Below are positions 1 through 7,819 of a stretch of 19,319 bases of DNA, piece after piece; the first letter of the stretch is position 1; every line of letters begins with the position of its first letter. The position numbers were made by a program, and so were the translations under genes. The notes beneath the pieces are model-generated. The model was not told the DNA's origin and did no database searches. It was given only the letters and a program-made list of their open reading frames with translations. The stretch comes from DATMBL01 sp050735975 (lineage in GTDB: Bacteria > Desulfobacterota > Binatia > UBA9968), in contig JBOHVS010000043.1 in the NCBI GenBank assembly GCA_050735975.1, forward strand, positions 1 to 19,319. Reading direction: 5' to 3'.

Positions 1-632
1 GTGTTACGCTCTTTGACGACGCGGGCTGGGAGCATGAAGCGATCATTCGCGCTTTCGGGGATGATTACGGCGAAGTTGCTATCTCAAAGTCTTACCGCGC
101 CGGGCGGGAGTCTCCGCTGGAACTTACCCTGGCCCTTGGCCTGACCAAGGGAGAGAAAATGGACTTCGTCATCGAAAAAGCGACGGAACTGGGTGTCCGG
201 GCCATCGCGCCGTTTGTTTCGCGTTATACGGTTCCCAAACTGGACGACAACAAGATCGCGCGGCGCGTCGAGCGTTGGCAAAAAATCGCCCTCAGCGCCG
301 CCAAACAGTCCGGCCGCACTCATATACCGGAGATTTTCTCTCTGACCGGTTTCGAGGAGTTACTTCAACGACCCTGGCCCGATACGCTGAAGCTATTATT
401 CTGGGAGACGGAATCACAACAAACGATCCGGCGAATTTACGAGACGCAGCGCGATATAGGTGCGATCTTAACCGTCATCGGGCCGGAAGGCGGCTTTAGC
501 GATGAAGAAGCAAAAAAGGCAGTGCATGCCGGCTTTAGGACCGTCAAACTAGGCGAGCGCATCCTCCGCGCCGAGACGGCGGCGGTGGCCGCACTGGCGA
601 TCGTGCAGTCGTGGTGGGGAGATCTCGGTTGA
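1..632 (+). CDS. rsmE: RsmE, 16S rRNA m3U1498 methyltransferase (5' end cut off)
   Basis: RsmE is a SPOUT-class enzyme that N3-methylates U1498 of 16S rRNA in the assembled 30S subunit, using S-adenosylmethionine. The reading frame is open from base 3 of the window, giving about 209 visible residues of a protein usually near 240-250, so the N-terminal PUA-like part is partly missing. Visible family marks are a substrate-domain stretch (LFDDAGWEHEA), KMDFVIEKATELGV, and the C-terminal knot signature IGPEGGFSDEE followed by LGERILRAETAAVAAL, which forms the SAM site. An ATG at 159 lies inside the conserved KGEKMDF motif and is not the true start. The gene points toward the convergent tlpA-like gene. 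No regulatory site is visible. Identification is secure from the C-terminal motifs. Confidence 0.95.
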   Translation, partial: VTLFDDAGWEHEAIIRAFGDDYGEVAISKSYRAGRESPLELTLALGLTKGEKMDFVIEKATELGVRAIAPFVSRYTVPKLDDNKIARRVERWQKIALSAAKQSGRTHIPEIFSLTGFEELLQRPWPDTLKLLFWETESQQTIRRIYETQRDIGAILTVIGPEGGFSDEEAKKAVHAGFRTVKLGERILRAETAAVAALAIVQSWWGDLG

Positions 633-648
633 TGGCTTTGGCCATAGG

Positions 649-670
649 CGACCTAGCCCCGACCTAGCCC
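649..670. repeat. Perfect 11-bp tandem duplication
   Basis: The unit CGACCTAGCCC occurs twice head to tail (649-659 and 660-670), starting 17 bases after the rsmE stop codon. It looks like a small slippage duplication. No function is evident. Confidence 0.85.
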
Positions 671-983
671 GCATTATTTCACGGACGATGGATAAGCGCC
701 GACAGTGTATTCTTAGCCTTCGGGGGCGAGCCCTTCCAGCCGCGGTCAATAAGCCTCTACCTTGTAGGCCGCCGCCCGATCCTCTCCAAAGGTGGTTATT
801 CCAGCGGTCGGGGCCTGAGAGCAACCTCCACGTCCCTGTGACCGCGGCCTCCATGGCTCGGCCCCTCGGCAGAGGAAAGCCGGGACGATACGAAAGCCGG
901 CGCACTGAGAGGGTGCGGTGTCAAAGAAAAGCGACATTGCGAATTAGGCACCGTGACTGGCGCATGAACATTCAGGGTACGCT

Positions 984-1022
984 CCTCCGTTCACCCTGAG
1001 GCTCTCGAAGGGTGGACGGAGG
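984..1022. repeat. REP-like palindrome, possible bidirectional terminator
   Basis: The arms CCTCCGTTCACCCT (984-997) and AGGGTGGACGGAGG (1009-1022) are complementary except for one position that can form a G-U pair, so a 14-bp stem with an 11-base loop is possible. The core (CACCCT...CGAAGGGTG) belongs to the same family as two copies inside the element at 13987-14155. It sits 28 bases past the stop codon of the minus-strand tlpA-like gene and between convergent genes, where a hairpin could end transcription. There is no T-tract. Confidence 0.7.
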
Positions 1023-1049
1023 GTCTTGCGCGCCGCGCTAACTAGCCTG

Positions 1050-1625
1050 TCATCGGCCCTCCACCCCCGTCTTTTTCAACGCTTCGCGGGCGCGAAGCGG
1101 CGTCATTGGGCCCAGCACCACGTCCCGGATGATTCCTTGACCGTCGATAAAAAAAGTCGCGGGAGGACCGAAGATGCGATACGACCGCTTGACGGTGCTG
1201 TTCAAGTCCAAAGCGATAGGAAACACCAGTTTAGCTTCTTTGCTGAATTCAGTTATTGACGCGCGGCTGTCTTCCACCGCGACACCCAGCACGTTGTACC
1301 CTTGCCTGATCGAGTTTGCAGCGAGTTCGTTGATCAGCGGCATCTCTTCCCGACAGGGATCGCACCAACTGGCGAAAAAATTCATGACCAGCGGTTTGCC
1401 GCGAAAGGTCGCCAGATTGAGCGATTTTCCGTCGAGCGTTTGCAGGTCAAAAGGAATTGCGGGTGCGCCGATGCTCGGCGTAGAGTCCTGACCGGCGTGA
1501 TGACCATGCTGCGACCAACTTAGGGTCGGGAACGCGACGATGGCGATAACGCAGCACAACGACAAGGATGAAATAATAACTCCCCGCAAGCGGAATAATT
1601 GTGCTTGAAAGCTTTGCGCCATCAT
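1050..1625 (-). CDS. TlpA/ResA-like membrane-anchored thioredoxin
   Basis: This is a 191-residue thioredoxin-fold protein predicted to face the periplasm. It has a hydrophobic segment at about residues 15-35 acting as signal or anchor, then a short His-rich stretch (QHGHHAG), then an AhpC/TSA-TlpA domain. The active site is WCDPC with cysteines 88 and 91, and the cis-proline is in IFGPPATFF near residue 155. Such proteins reduce disulfides during cytochrome c maturation or copper-site assembly. The substrate cannot be read from the sequence. The ATG start overlaps the TGA of the upstream lipoprotein gene in an ATGA, which implies translational coupling and a shared task. A SCO1 gene lies elsewhere in the window, so a copper/cytochrome role is plausible but inferred. 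A second ATG directly follows the first. Confidence 0.88.
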   Translation of the reverse strand: MMAQSFQAQLFRLRGVIISSLSLCCVIAIVAFPTLSWSQHGHHAGQDSTPSIGAPAIPFDLQTLDGKSLNLATFRGKPLVMNFFASWCDPCREEMPLINELAANSIRQGYNVLGVAVEDSRASITEFSKEAKLVFPIALDLNSTVKRSYRIFGPPATFFIDGQGIIRDVVLGPMTPLRAREALKKTGVEGR

Positions 1626-2947
1626 TGGCCCGCCCTCGCGCTTCTGAGCGCGACCCGTGATTCTTCACCATCGGTTTCCGTCCAGGCAACATGCAATTGA
1701 TTCTTCAGCAAGGCCAACACCGGGCGGCTGGCGTTCCCTTTTGTATTGCTAATTCGCTGAATCGGGCTCCAAGCGCCGCCATTGGGGGCGAGAGCCCGCA
1801 TAAAAACTTGGGCCTTACTGTTGCTGTCCAGGTTGGTCCAGGCCAAATAGACCGTATCATCGTCGCCGACCGCGAGCGTCACGTAAAGAATTTCCGGGGC
1901 GGTGTTGGCATGCACCAATTGACGAGGCACAAAGCTTTGGCCGCCGTCTTTCGACACGCTGTAATAAATGCCTGCCTCTCGTTCCGAACGACCGAGTGTG
2001 AACCAGGTCACATGAAGCCGGCCTCGGCTGTCGCTCCCGATGCTGGGGCCTGAGTGCGGGCACGAGGGAACCCGCCAACCATCATTGCTGATCTCGACCG
2101 GCGGACCGAAAGTCGTAGCGCCGTCAGTCGATTTGCGCAGCACATGGTTGCGAGTCTTATTGCCGTCCACCTCCCGAGCTACTATGTAGACGGTTTTTCC
2201 GCTGTCGGCGAAGACAATGCCTAGCTTGCAGCATTCGCACAAGCCTTGGCCTACCTGGTAATTATCCGTTAGCGCTTCGCCTTCGAGGCTAAGCCTCATC
2301 AGGTATAGCTGACGCGGTTTCGGATTGTCGATGCGGCGATCGATCCAGGCCACCAGTAAGTTGCCGTCGGGAGCGAACTCGATGATCGGGAACCGTGCGG
2401 CGTTTTTCACCTCATTGAGTGTCCGAGCCGGCGTAAAGCCCCCGTTGCCGTCCTCCATCGCGAAGCGAATGTTGGCTCGTGTCTTATTGCCTTTGTCTCC
2501 TGGAATGGACCAGACGACATAAGCCTTGTTGTCTCGGCCGAAAGCGACTTTCGGGCCGTTCTCTTCTCCCTGAACTGCTTCAACCTCGCTATTTACTTGT
2601 TTGGCAGGAGACCAATGTTTTCCGCCATCGTTAGAGGAAGCCAGGAGCGCGTTTCGCATCGGTGACGGTGCCCTGTCGCCGGATCCGTGTTGATGCGTCG
2701 CCTGCGGTTTGCCTTTAGGCCACGTCACGCCTTGGTCTTCGGTCCAGATCGCATTGAGCCGGCCATCAGGGGCGTACCGCAGGAACGGAGTCGACGGGTT
2801 CCTGTCGGGGTTCCCGAGTTGCTGCTCCGGTCCGAAGCTCAATTGAACGGGACGGCCGGCACCGCGCGGCGCGGCCAGATCCGAACTGCATCCGATGAGG
2901 GTTAAACAGAGAGTGACGACGCATAAACTTCGTATTCTCATATCCAT
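1622..2947 (-). CDS. BNR/Asp-box beta-propeller lipoprotein with a Cys cluster
   Basis: The product has 441 residues and a lipoprotein signal with lipobox LIGC (Cys20), so it is probably membrane-anchored outside the cytoplasm. Three Asp-box (BNR) motifs are visible: SNDGGKHWS (~105), STDGATTFG (~273) and SKDGGQSFV (~332). These fit the sialidase-superfamily propeller fold, but the catalytic Arg triad of true sialidases was not identified, so an exo-alpha-sialidase label would be unsafe. Unusual for a propeller is GLCECCKLG (Cys237, 239, 240), followed by SCPHSGPS (Cys296, His298), which could form a metal or redox site. The start has AAAAGG about 8 bases upstream. The gene is coupled by a 4-base overlap to the TlpA-like gene and follows a His/Met-rich exported protein, together suggesting a periplasmic metal or redox unit. 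The biochemical function is unknown. Confidence 0.85.
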   Translation of the reverse strand: MDMRIRSLCVVTLCLTLIGCSSDLAAPRGAGRPVQLSFGPEQQLGNPDRNPSTPFLRYAPDGRLNAIWTEDQGVTWPKGKPQATHQHGSGDRAPSPMRNALLASSNDGGKHWSPAKQVNSEVEAVQGEENGPKVAFGRDNKAYVVWSIPGDKGNKTRANIRFAMEDGNGGFTPARTLNEVKNAARFPIIEFAPDGNLLVAWIDRRIDNPKPRQLYLMRLSLEGEALTDNYQVGQGLCECCKLGIVFADSGKTVYIVAREVDGNKTRNHVLRKSTDGATTFGPPVEISNDGWRVPSCPHSGPSIGSDSRGRLHVTWFTLGRSEREAGIYYSVSKDGGQSFVPRQLVHANTAPEILYVTLAVGDDDTVYLAWTNLDSNSKAQVFMRALAPNGGAWSPIQRISNTKGNASRPVLALLKNQLHVAWTETDGEESRVALRSARAGQ

Positions 2948-2994
2948 AAGATTTACCTTTTGGCTTCGTTATCTCACCCGGGTTTGCTGCAGTT

Positions 2995-3414
2995 TCACTT
3001 TGTCGTGAAGGAGACGCGATCGGTGGCGTTGAGTTCTTTATTATGATCCGCCGTCGCAACTCGAAGCTCGAGCGTATGTCGCCCCGGTTTGATTCCCGTC
3101 AAGGTTCCCTTTGTGGTTTTGAACATGCCCATCAACTCGCCGTCGACGTAAGCATGAACATGTTCGCCGCGTTTGCCCTTCTTCATCGTGAATTCGAGCG
3201 GTACAGAATCGCCTCTAAAAACTTGCCCCTCCTTGGGACTGATGATATCAACCCTGGCTCCTTCCGCTGGTTGCAACGCCGCTTTGGGCGGCATCTTTTC
3301 CGAATGTTTCTCGGGCATGTCCATGCTGTGCTTGTGGGACTCTTGCGCTTCTCCGAGCGCTATGGTGGTTAGCGTCGTCGCAAATATAAAATCGGCTAAA
3401 GTCAAAAATTTCAT
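2995..3414 (-). CDS. Exported His/Met-rich Ig-like protein, function unknown
   Basis: This small exported protein has 139 residues. It starts with a signal peptide (about 1-23, ending LGEA), then a segment rich in His and Met (ESHKHSMDMPEKHSEKMP), and then an Ig-like or DUF4399-like beta domain with ISPKEGQVF, GEHVHAYVDGELMG and GIKPGRHTLELRV. I recognise this C-terminal pattern as a recurring uncharacterised family but cannot attach a name. The His/Met segment resembles periplasmic copper- or silver-binding tails. AGGGAAG lies 6 bases upstream of the ATG, a good ribosome site. The gene is first in a minus-strand run of three, 47 bases ahead of the propeller lipoprotein gene. A role in holding or delivering periplasmic metal is inference. 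Confidence 0.8.
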   Translation of the reverse strand: MKFLTLADFIFATTLTTIALGEAQESHKHSMDMPEKHSEKMPPKAALQPAEGARVDIISPKEGQVFRGDSVPLEFTMKKGKRGEHVHAYVDGELMGMFKTTKGTLTGIKPGRHTLELRVATADHNKELNATDRVSFTTK

Positions 3415-4077
3415 CTTTTACTTCCCTCGGTGGCTTTGACTCGTCCTTGTCTACGGCAAAAATGTGGAATTGGCCGAACCGGCATCTCGTCTGCCGGCGA
3501 AACTCTGAACCCTGGATCAGTTCGACGAAAGACGAAGCGATGATCGCGCATATTCCTCGAGAAACCTCCGGAGAGATACTAGCAAGAATTCAAGCGCACG
3601 CCCGGTCTGACTAGAAATAAAAGAATCTGGGAGTTACGACAGAAGAGCGGGTTTCGGAGGGGCCCTTTGAAAAAACGAAGTTAGAGTGCGGTGCTCGACC
3701 CATGGTATGGATGGCCAAGCAGCCGTCTTAAGTGACGAAAGAATGAAAGGCAAGTTGCCCGATTCAATCTGCCCGAAGTGTGAGTTCTGGGCAACGGCTA
3801 AAACTACGCATTTGGTCTCCAGCGGCTTGGACTGACTGCGATCTTGGTCATGAGTGTTGGAATCGGCGCGGCTTTGCTCGTGGGCGTGGGCTCGACTCTC
3901 AAAGAAATGGTGAACCCTGTGAGGCTAGGAAAGGGCGAGGAACGCCAAGAGCAAAGCCGAGAACAGGATTGCGGTGTAGCGCGCGGTCGAAGACGCTCTT
4001 CCCGACGCCGTTTTCATAAGCCGCCATAAAGTGTAAAGGAAATCGGTTACTGGAGCAAGGCGCGGGGGCTACGCTGG
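3415..4077. other. 663-bp gap, no convincing gene
   Basis: This region lies upstream of the His/Met-rich gene and downstream of znuB. A plus-strand frame at 3799-4029 encodes a short hydrophobic stretch (GLTAILVMSVGIGAALLVG) and then an Arg-rich tail. It slightly resembles the last membrane helix of NicO-type Ni/Co exporters, but no other part of such a protein is present, so at most it is a remnant. On the minus strand, 3916-4008 encodes a possible 30-residue peptide (RYTAILFSALLLAFLALS at its end) without a good ribosome site. No tRNA, repeat array or clear promoter was recognised. Confidence 0.45.
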
Positions 4078-4890
4078 TTATTTGCGGCGAAGCCAAAAGC
4101 AAGCCTCGAGGGCGAGAAAGAATACGGTGGAAGTTAATACAATCGTAGCCGCGGAGGAGATGTCCAGGTAGAAGCTCAGGTACATTCCGGCGGCCCCGCA
4201 TGTCGCTCCGATGATCGGCGATATGATGAGTAGGGTCTGAAACTTCTTCGTCATATACCGGGCAATGACCGGCGGGATGACCATGGCTGCGGCGACCAGC
4301 GTAACGCCAAGAATCTGAGTCGAAGCAAGAACCGTAATCGCCAGCAAGAGGATGAAGACGAGGTCGGTTTGTTCAGTGGCTATGCCATAGGCGGAGGCCA
4401 CTTCGGGATCAAAGGTTGAAAAAAGTAGCTGCCGGCGAATGATGAACAGCACTGAAAAGACAATCAGGGAAATCGAGACGACGATCCAGAGATCTCTTGG
4501 AGTGATGCCGAGAATATTGCCGAAAAGGGCCGCTTCAACGTTCCGAGTGAAGCTTCGATAAGTGGAAACAATCGCGACACCGAGGGCAAAACTGGATGTC
4601 GTTACGACGCCGATGGCGGCGTCCGCGCCGACCCATCTGCGGCGACTGATCAGATGAATTAGAATTCCGGCCAGCAACGCCCATAAACCGGCGCCCAGAA
4701 AAAAGTCAAGGTTAAGGACATAACTCAGAACGGCGCCCCCGAAGATAGCGTGGGAAAGTCCGTGCCCGATGTAACTCATGCGGCGCAGAACAACGTATAC
4801 GCCGATGAAACCGCAGAGCGCGCCGACGACGACGGCCGCGAAAAACCCGTTGCGAAAAAACTCGTACTCGAAGGGATGGAAAAACGGCAT
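4078..4890 (-). CDS. znuB: ZnuB-type metal ABC transporter permease
   Basis: This 270-residue polytopic protein is of the ABC-3 (cluster 9, Zn/Mn/Fe) permease family, which forms the inner-membrane channel for metal delivered by a ZnuA-like binding protein. It is full length for the family, with about eight hydrophobic segments. Family features include YVVLRRMSYIGHGLSHAIFGG near the N-terminus and the C-terminal-half motif LGVTLVAAAMVIPPVIARY, the usual ATPase-contacting region. The gene is last of a znuA-znuC-znuB run on the minus strand, starting only 2 bases after the znuC stop, so translation is probably coupled. Metal specificity (Zn, Mn, Fe or here perhaps Ni) cannot be read from the permease. 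The symbol follows family usage. Confidence 0.9.
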   Translation of the reverse strand: MPFFHPFEYEFFRNGFFAAVVVGALCGFIGVYVVLRRMSYIGHGLSHAIFGGAVLSYVLNLDFFLGAGLWALLAGILIHLISRRRWVGADAAIGVVTTSSFALGVAIVSTYRSFTRNVEAALFGNILGITPRDLWIVVSISLIVFSVLFIIRRQLLFSTFDPEVASAYGIATEQTDLVFILLLAITVLASTQILGVTLVAAAMVIPPVIARYMTKKFQTLLIISPIIGATCGAAGMYLSFYLDISSAATIVLTSTVFFLALEACFWLRRK

Positions 4891-4892
4891 GG

Positions 4893-5756
4893 TCAGGAAT
4901 TCGGCGCATGCGGGCGCTCGCCGATCATAACCATTCCATCATGATGGAAGACGACCATTTCGCCGCTATAGGTGTCCTTGAGAACCGCCGAGTTGAAAAC
5001 TTCCTGGGGACGCCCTTCCGCGATGATGCGCCGGTTTAGACAGACCACCCAAGGAAGGTGAGCGGCGACCCAATTCAGATCGTGGGCAGTAATGACGATG
5101 GCGACTCCCTGATGGTTGATTTCGTGCAGGAAATGAATCACGTCATCGCGCGAACGGATGTCCAAGCCCGCCGTGGGCTCATCGAGCAGAATCAACTCGG
5201 GATCTCCAAGAAGCGCGCGACCAAGGAAAACGGCCTGCTGTTGGCCTCCTGAAAGCTCACGGATATGGCGGTTCCCCAGTCCGGTCAATTTCAAACGGGA
5301 CATGACGTCCTGAAGCCTCTGCCGTTCGTCTTTGCTTAAACGCCGAAGCCAGCGGTTCCGGGGAAAGAAACCCATTGAGATGACTTCCTCGACGGTGATA
5401 GGAAAATTCCAGTCGATGGTTTCAAGCTGCGGCACGTAGCCGATCCGTTCGATGGCGGATCGATGCAGCTCTTCTCCTCTCAGGAATACCCTTCCTTGAA
5501 TCGGGGGAACCATCCCCAGGATTGCCCGCAGCAGCGTTGTCTTTCCGCCGCCGTTGGGGCCGACCACGGCCATGAACTGTTTAGGCCAGATGCTGAGCGA
5601 GACGTTCTGAATGGCCTGCTCTGTCCCATAACCGCTGCTGACCTCTGAAAGCTCGACGATCGGAAGGCCGGTCGAACCTGAGACCGGCGGTTCCTCCGCC
5701 CCGTGAGGATGGAGGCTGCCATGCGGCTGGTTCGGGTTGTGATGATGCTTGTTCAT
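4893..5756 (-). CDS. znuC: ZnuC-type metal ABC transporter ATPase with His-rich N-terminus
   Basis: This is the ATP-hydrolysing subunit of the metal importer, 287 residues long. Motifs in order are Walker A GPNGGGKTT (~66-74), Q-loop YVPQ (~107-110), ABC signature LSGGQQQ (~168-174), Walker B LILLDEP (~188-194) and the switch His in TAHD. Both ends carry extra histidines: the N-terminus begins MNKHHHNPNQPHG with HPHG shortly after, and the C-terminus includes VVFHHDG and RPHAP. This suggests metal sensing or buffering at the cytoplasmic side, as in some cluster 9 ATPases. It starts 14 bases after the znuA stop without a strong ribosome site, so translation probably relies on coupling to znuA. 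It is placed between the binding protein and the permease genes, as usual. Confidence 0.93.
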   Translation of the reverse strand: MNKHHHNPNQPHGSLHPHGAEEPPVSGSTGLPIVELSEVSSGYGTEQAIQNVSLSIWPKQFMAVVGPNGGGKTTLLRAILGMVPPIQGRVFLRGEELHRSAIERIGYVPQLETIDWNFPITVEEVISMGFFPRNRWLRRLSKDERQRLQDVMSRLKLTGLGNRHIRELSGGQQQAVFLGRALLGDPELILLDEPTAGLDIRSRDDVIHFLHEINHQGVAIVITAHDLNWVAAHLPWVVCLNRRIIAEGRPQEVFNSAVLKDTYSGEMVVFHHDGMVMIGERPHAPNS

Positions 5757-5770
5757 GGAACGGAGCGGTT

Positions 5771-6787
5771 TTAATCTCTTCTCCGATAATCGGCGTGCGA
5801 ACCCGCTACGGGCGAAGGATCGACTTTCTTGAGCGCTTCGGCCGATCCTCCCAGCGCCTCGAACATGACGCTCAGGTTTTCAATCATCATGCCGATGTAA
5901 GAGTGCCGCGCGTCCCCGGGTTTGCCCGGCAACTCGTCGTCTCTGAGTTTGTCAATATAGCGGGTCTTGCCCTCTCTGGCTATCTGTTCGAGGACGGGAC
6001 TGGGAAAGACTTCCGAGCCAAACACCGCGGGCACCTTTTCCTTTCTGATCTGATCGATCAGTCTTATAACCTCCCTCGGGCTGGGATCCGAAAAATCCGA
6101 GGGTTGAACCGCGCCTATAATCTGAAAGCCGTAGCGCCGGGCAAAGTAAGGCCAGGAGTCGTGATACGTCAAAAGCCGGCGGTTGGTTTGCGGGATCGTC
6201 TGGGTCGCCTCTTCGATGGCCCGATCGAGCGCCTCCAGTCGTTGCAAAAACACTGTAGCGTTCTGCTCGTAGGCGCTTTTGTTATCCGGGTCGATGCGCG
6301 CCAGTTCATCCCTGATCAGCGTTGCGTATTGTATGACGTGCCGAGGATTCAGCCAGAGATGGGGATTTGGGTGTCCGTGATGTTTGGGAAAACTAAAGTC
6401 ATAGATGTATTCTTTCTTCGTGATCGTCTTGTCCCCTAGCGGTAGAACGGCTGCGCCTTGTTTCATATTGGCGCGCGCGAGTTTCAGGGTCGGGATTTCG
6501 AGATCCAGACCGTTGACTACGAGCAAGTCCGCTTGCGCAAGAATCTTGACGTCGGAAGGCACCGGTTCGAAAGTATGGGAGTTGATCCCTTCGGGAATAA
6601 TGCCCACCAAATGAATCTTGTCCCCGGCAATGTTTTCAACCAGCGAGGTAATCGGCGCGACCGAGGTGACGACGTTTAACTTCTTTTCCGTCGTCGCCGG
6701 CGGCTTCGCGTCCCGCCGGCCACAGGCAGCGAAAAGGAACGCGATCGCTAAAAATGCCAGCCAGGCGACGATGCTTCCAGGTTTCAT
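5771..6787 (-). CDS. znuA: ZnuA-type metal-binding lipoprotein of the ABC importer
   Basis: The product has 338 residues and a lipoprotein signal with lipobox FAAC (Cys22). It belongs to the cluster A-I/TroA family, which captures Zn2+, Mn2+ or related ions for an ABC importer. Likely ligands are His71 in NSHTFEP, His143 in NPHLWLNP, His209 in TYHDSW, and an Asp near 279-284 (YIDKLRDDELPG). By family experience a His rather than Glu at the third position favours zinc-like over manganese-like binding. The long flexible His loop typical of many ZnuA proteins is reduced to KHHGHPNPH. GGAGA lies 7 bases before the ATG. Its place 78 bp downstream of tonB, in a run headed by nikR, leaves open whether nickel or zinc is carried. 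No clear palindrome of the NikR-like type was found in the 78-bp upstream gap. Confidence 0.93.
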   Translation of the reverse strand: MKPGSIVAWLAFLAIAFLFAACGRRDAKPPATTEKKLNVVTSVAPITSLVENIAGDKIHLVGIIPEGINSHTFEPVPSDVKILAQADLLVVNGLDLEIPTLKLARANMKQGAAVLPLGDKTITKKEYIYDFSFPKHHGHPNPHLWLNPRHVIQYATLIRDELARIDPDNKSAYEQNATVFLQRLEALDRAIEEATQTIPQTNRRLLTYHDSWPYFARRYGFQIIGAVQPSDFSDPSPREVIRLIDQIRKEKVPAVFGSEVFPSPVLEQIAREGKTRYIDKLRDDELPGKPGDARHSYIGMMIENLSVMFEALGGSAEALKKVDPSPVAGSHADYRRRD

Positions 6788-6865
6788 TGTGGTTTCTCCG
6801 CTGTCTTTATTTTCTAAAGCCGCCGAACAGAGCGCGGTTGTTATCGCCGGAATATTTTTATCTTT

Positions 6866-7711
6866 CTATTTCTGAAGCCGGAATCGGTAAATATAAGTAA
6901 ACTCGGCGGGCACCTGCCGGCCATCTCTTTGCGCAGGCTCGAAGCGCGACTGCTTGACGGCTTTGAGCGCTTCTTCGTCGAAGCCCATGCCTGCGCTCTT
7001 GATAATTTCAGCCTTCGTTACTCGCCCTTCCGGGTCGATCTCAATCCTTAATGTGACATCGCCCTGCAGTCCCATACGTAACGCCATAGGAGGATAGACC
7101 GCTCGCGCGGTTTGAATCGCCTTTGCTTCTCGATTGGCTTGAAGCGGCCCTGTTGCAGCCGGAAGGCCGGGTGCGCCAGAGCCTCTGCCTAAGCCGGAAG
7201 CCGCCGTACCGCCTCCTCCGCCGGAAGTTCCCGGTCCAGGAACCACTGCGATATCTCCTTCGCCGAAAGAATTGCCCGCGCCAGCTTCGCTACCACCACC
7301 TTCGATCGGAGAGCTGGTCGAGGAAGAAGGAGCTGGTCCCGGAGCTGGAGGTGAAAAAGCCTTGGACTCGGAAGGTTTTGCTGGCGCGTCTTGAATTCGC
7401 GGCTTTACCGGCGGAGGAGCAGATCGCTCCTGTTCCACTGGAGCCCTTTTCGCCACAGCCTCCGGGGTTTTTTGCTTTTCTACTTTTGGCTTCCGGGGAG
7501 GCGTAGGCGGGGTTTTCTTAACAACTTGCTTTTGTTCTTTTGGAAGCAATATTTTTTCGGTTGTTCGCGGCAAGTCGACAAGAGTGATCGGCAGAAGATC
7601 TTGCTTAGGTGAATTTTCCTTGCGGCCGATGAGCATCGATGCCAGCAGAATAACAACAATGTGAATCAGAGAGGACACCACAAAAGACGAGGTCAGCCCC
7701 TGCTCTTTCAT
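6866..7711 (-). CDS. tonB: TonB energy-transducing protein
   Basis: This 281-residue TonB couples the ExbB/ExbD proton-motive complex in the inner membrane to outer-membrane receptors. It has a short cytoplasmic N-terminus, one membrane helix (about 9-26, SFVVSSLIHIVVILLASML), a long Pro/Lys- and then Gly/Ser-rich periplasmic spacer (about 55-200), and a C-terminal TonB domain with YPPMALRMGLQGDVTLRIEI, SAGMGFDEEALKAVKQ and a final beta strand FTYIYRFRLQK. AAGGA precedes the ATG by a suitable 6 bases. It lies 108 bp downstream of the receptor gene, so it probably serves that receptor. ExbB and ExbD are not in the window and must come from elsewhere. Confidence 0.93.
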   Translation of the reverse strand: MKEQGLTSSFVVSSLIHIVVILLASMLIGRKENSPKQDLLPITLVDLPRTTEKILLPKEQKQVVKKTPPTPPRKPKVEKQKTPEAVAKRAPVEQERSAPPPVKPRIQDAPAKPSESKAFSPPAPGPAPSSSTSSPIEGGGSEAGAGNSFGEGDIAVVPGPGTSGGGGGTAASGLGRGSGAPGLPAATGPLQANREAKAIQTARAVYPPMALRMGLQGDVTLRIEIDPEGRVTKAEIIKSAGMGFDEEALKAVKQSRFEPAQRDGRQVPAEFTYIYRFRLQK

Positions 7712-7819
7712 GGTCGTCCTTTCAGTGACATTTGAGACATGAGATGAAAACGTCCTACCAAAAATGCTTTCAATCAGCGTCTTCCCAATTTTTCAATCTC
7801 TTGGTTTATGCCTGCTCTA

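Larger units (their letters stand above)
633..1049. other. Convergent intergenic region without a clear gene
   Basis: This 417-bp gap lies between rsmE (+) and the tlpA-like gene (-). It holds an 11-bp tandem duplication near rsmE and a REP-like palindrome near the other end. Short ORFs on both strands (for example 688-999 + and 549-905 -) are Arg/Pro-rich and show no family resemblance. A minus-strand frame, 746-937, ends in GITTFGEDRAAAYKVEAY, which weakly recalls the FGED-containing C-terminus of secreted sugar-dehydrogenase-like propellers. It may be a decayed gene tail, but the support is thin. No tRNA or known RNA family was recognised. Confidence 0.5.

Noticed and set aside
549..905. 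118-residue minus-strand ORF overlapping the rsmE end
   Set aside because: It overlaps a secure gene, is Arg-rich as expected for an off-frame reading of GC-rich DNA, and shows no motif.
733..937. Resemblance of pieces of this region to cobalamin or glycine riboswitches (GAGGAAAGCCGG, CTCTCAGGC)
   Set aside because: The core elements are not in the right order or complete on either strand, and no suitable downstream gene lies in the matching direction.
1622..2947. Annotating the BNR lipoprotein as a working sialidase
   Set aside because: Asp boxes show the propeller fold only; the catalytic arginines and nucleophile pair of sialidases could not be identified.
5795..6439. 214-residue plus-strand ORF opposite znuA
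   Set aside because: It is the antisense frame of a clearly recognised metal-binding protein gene and lacks any family features.
6788..6865. A Zur or NikR operator in front of znuA
   Set aside because: No palindrome of either type stands out in these 78 bases; only scattered AT-rich tracts are present.
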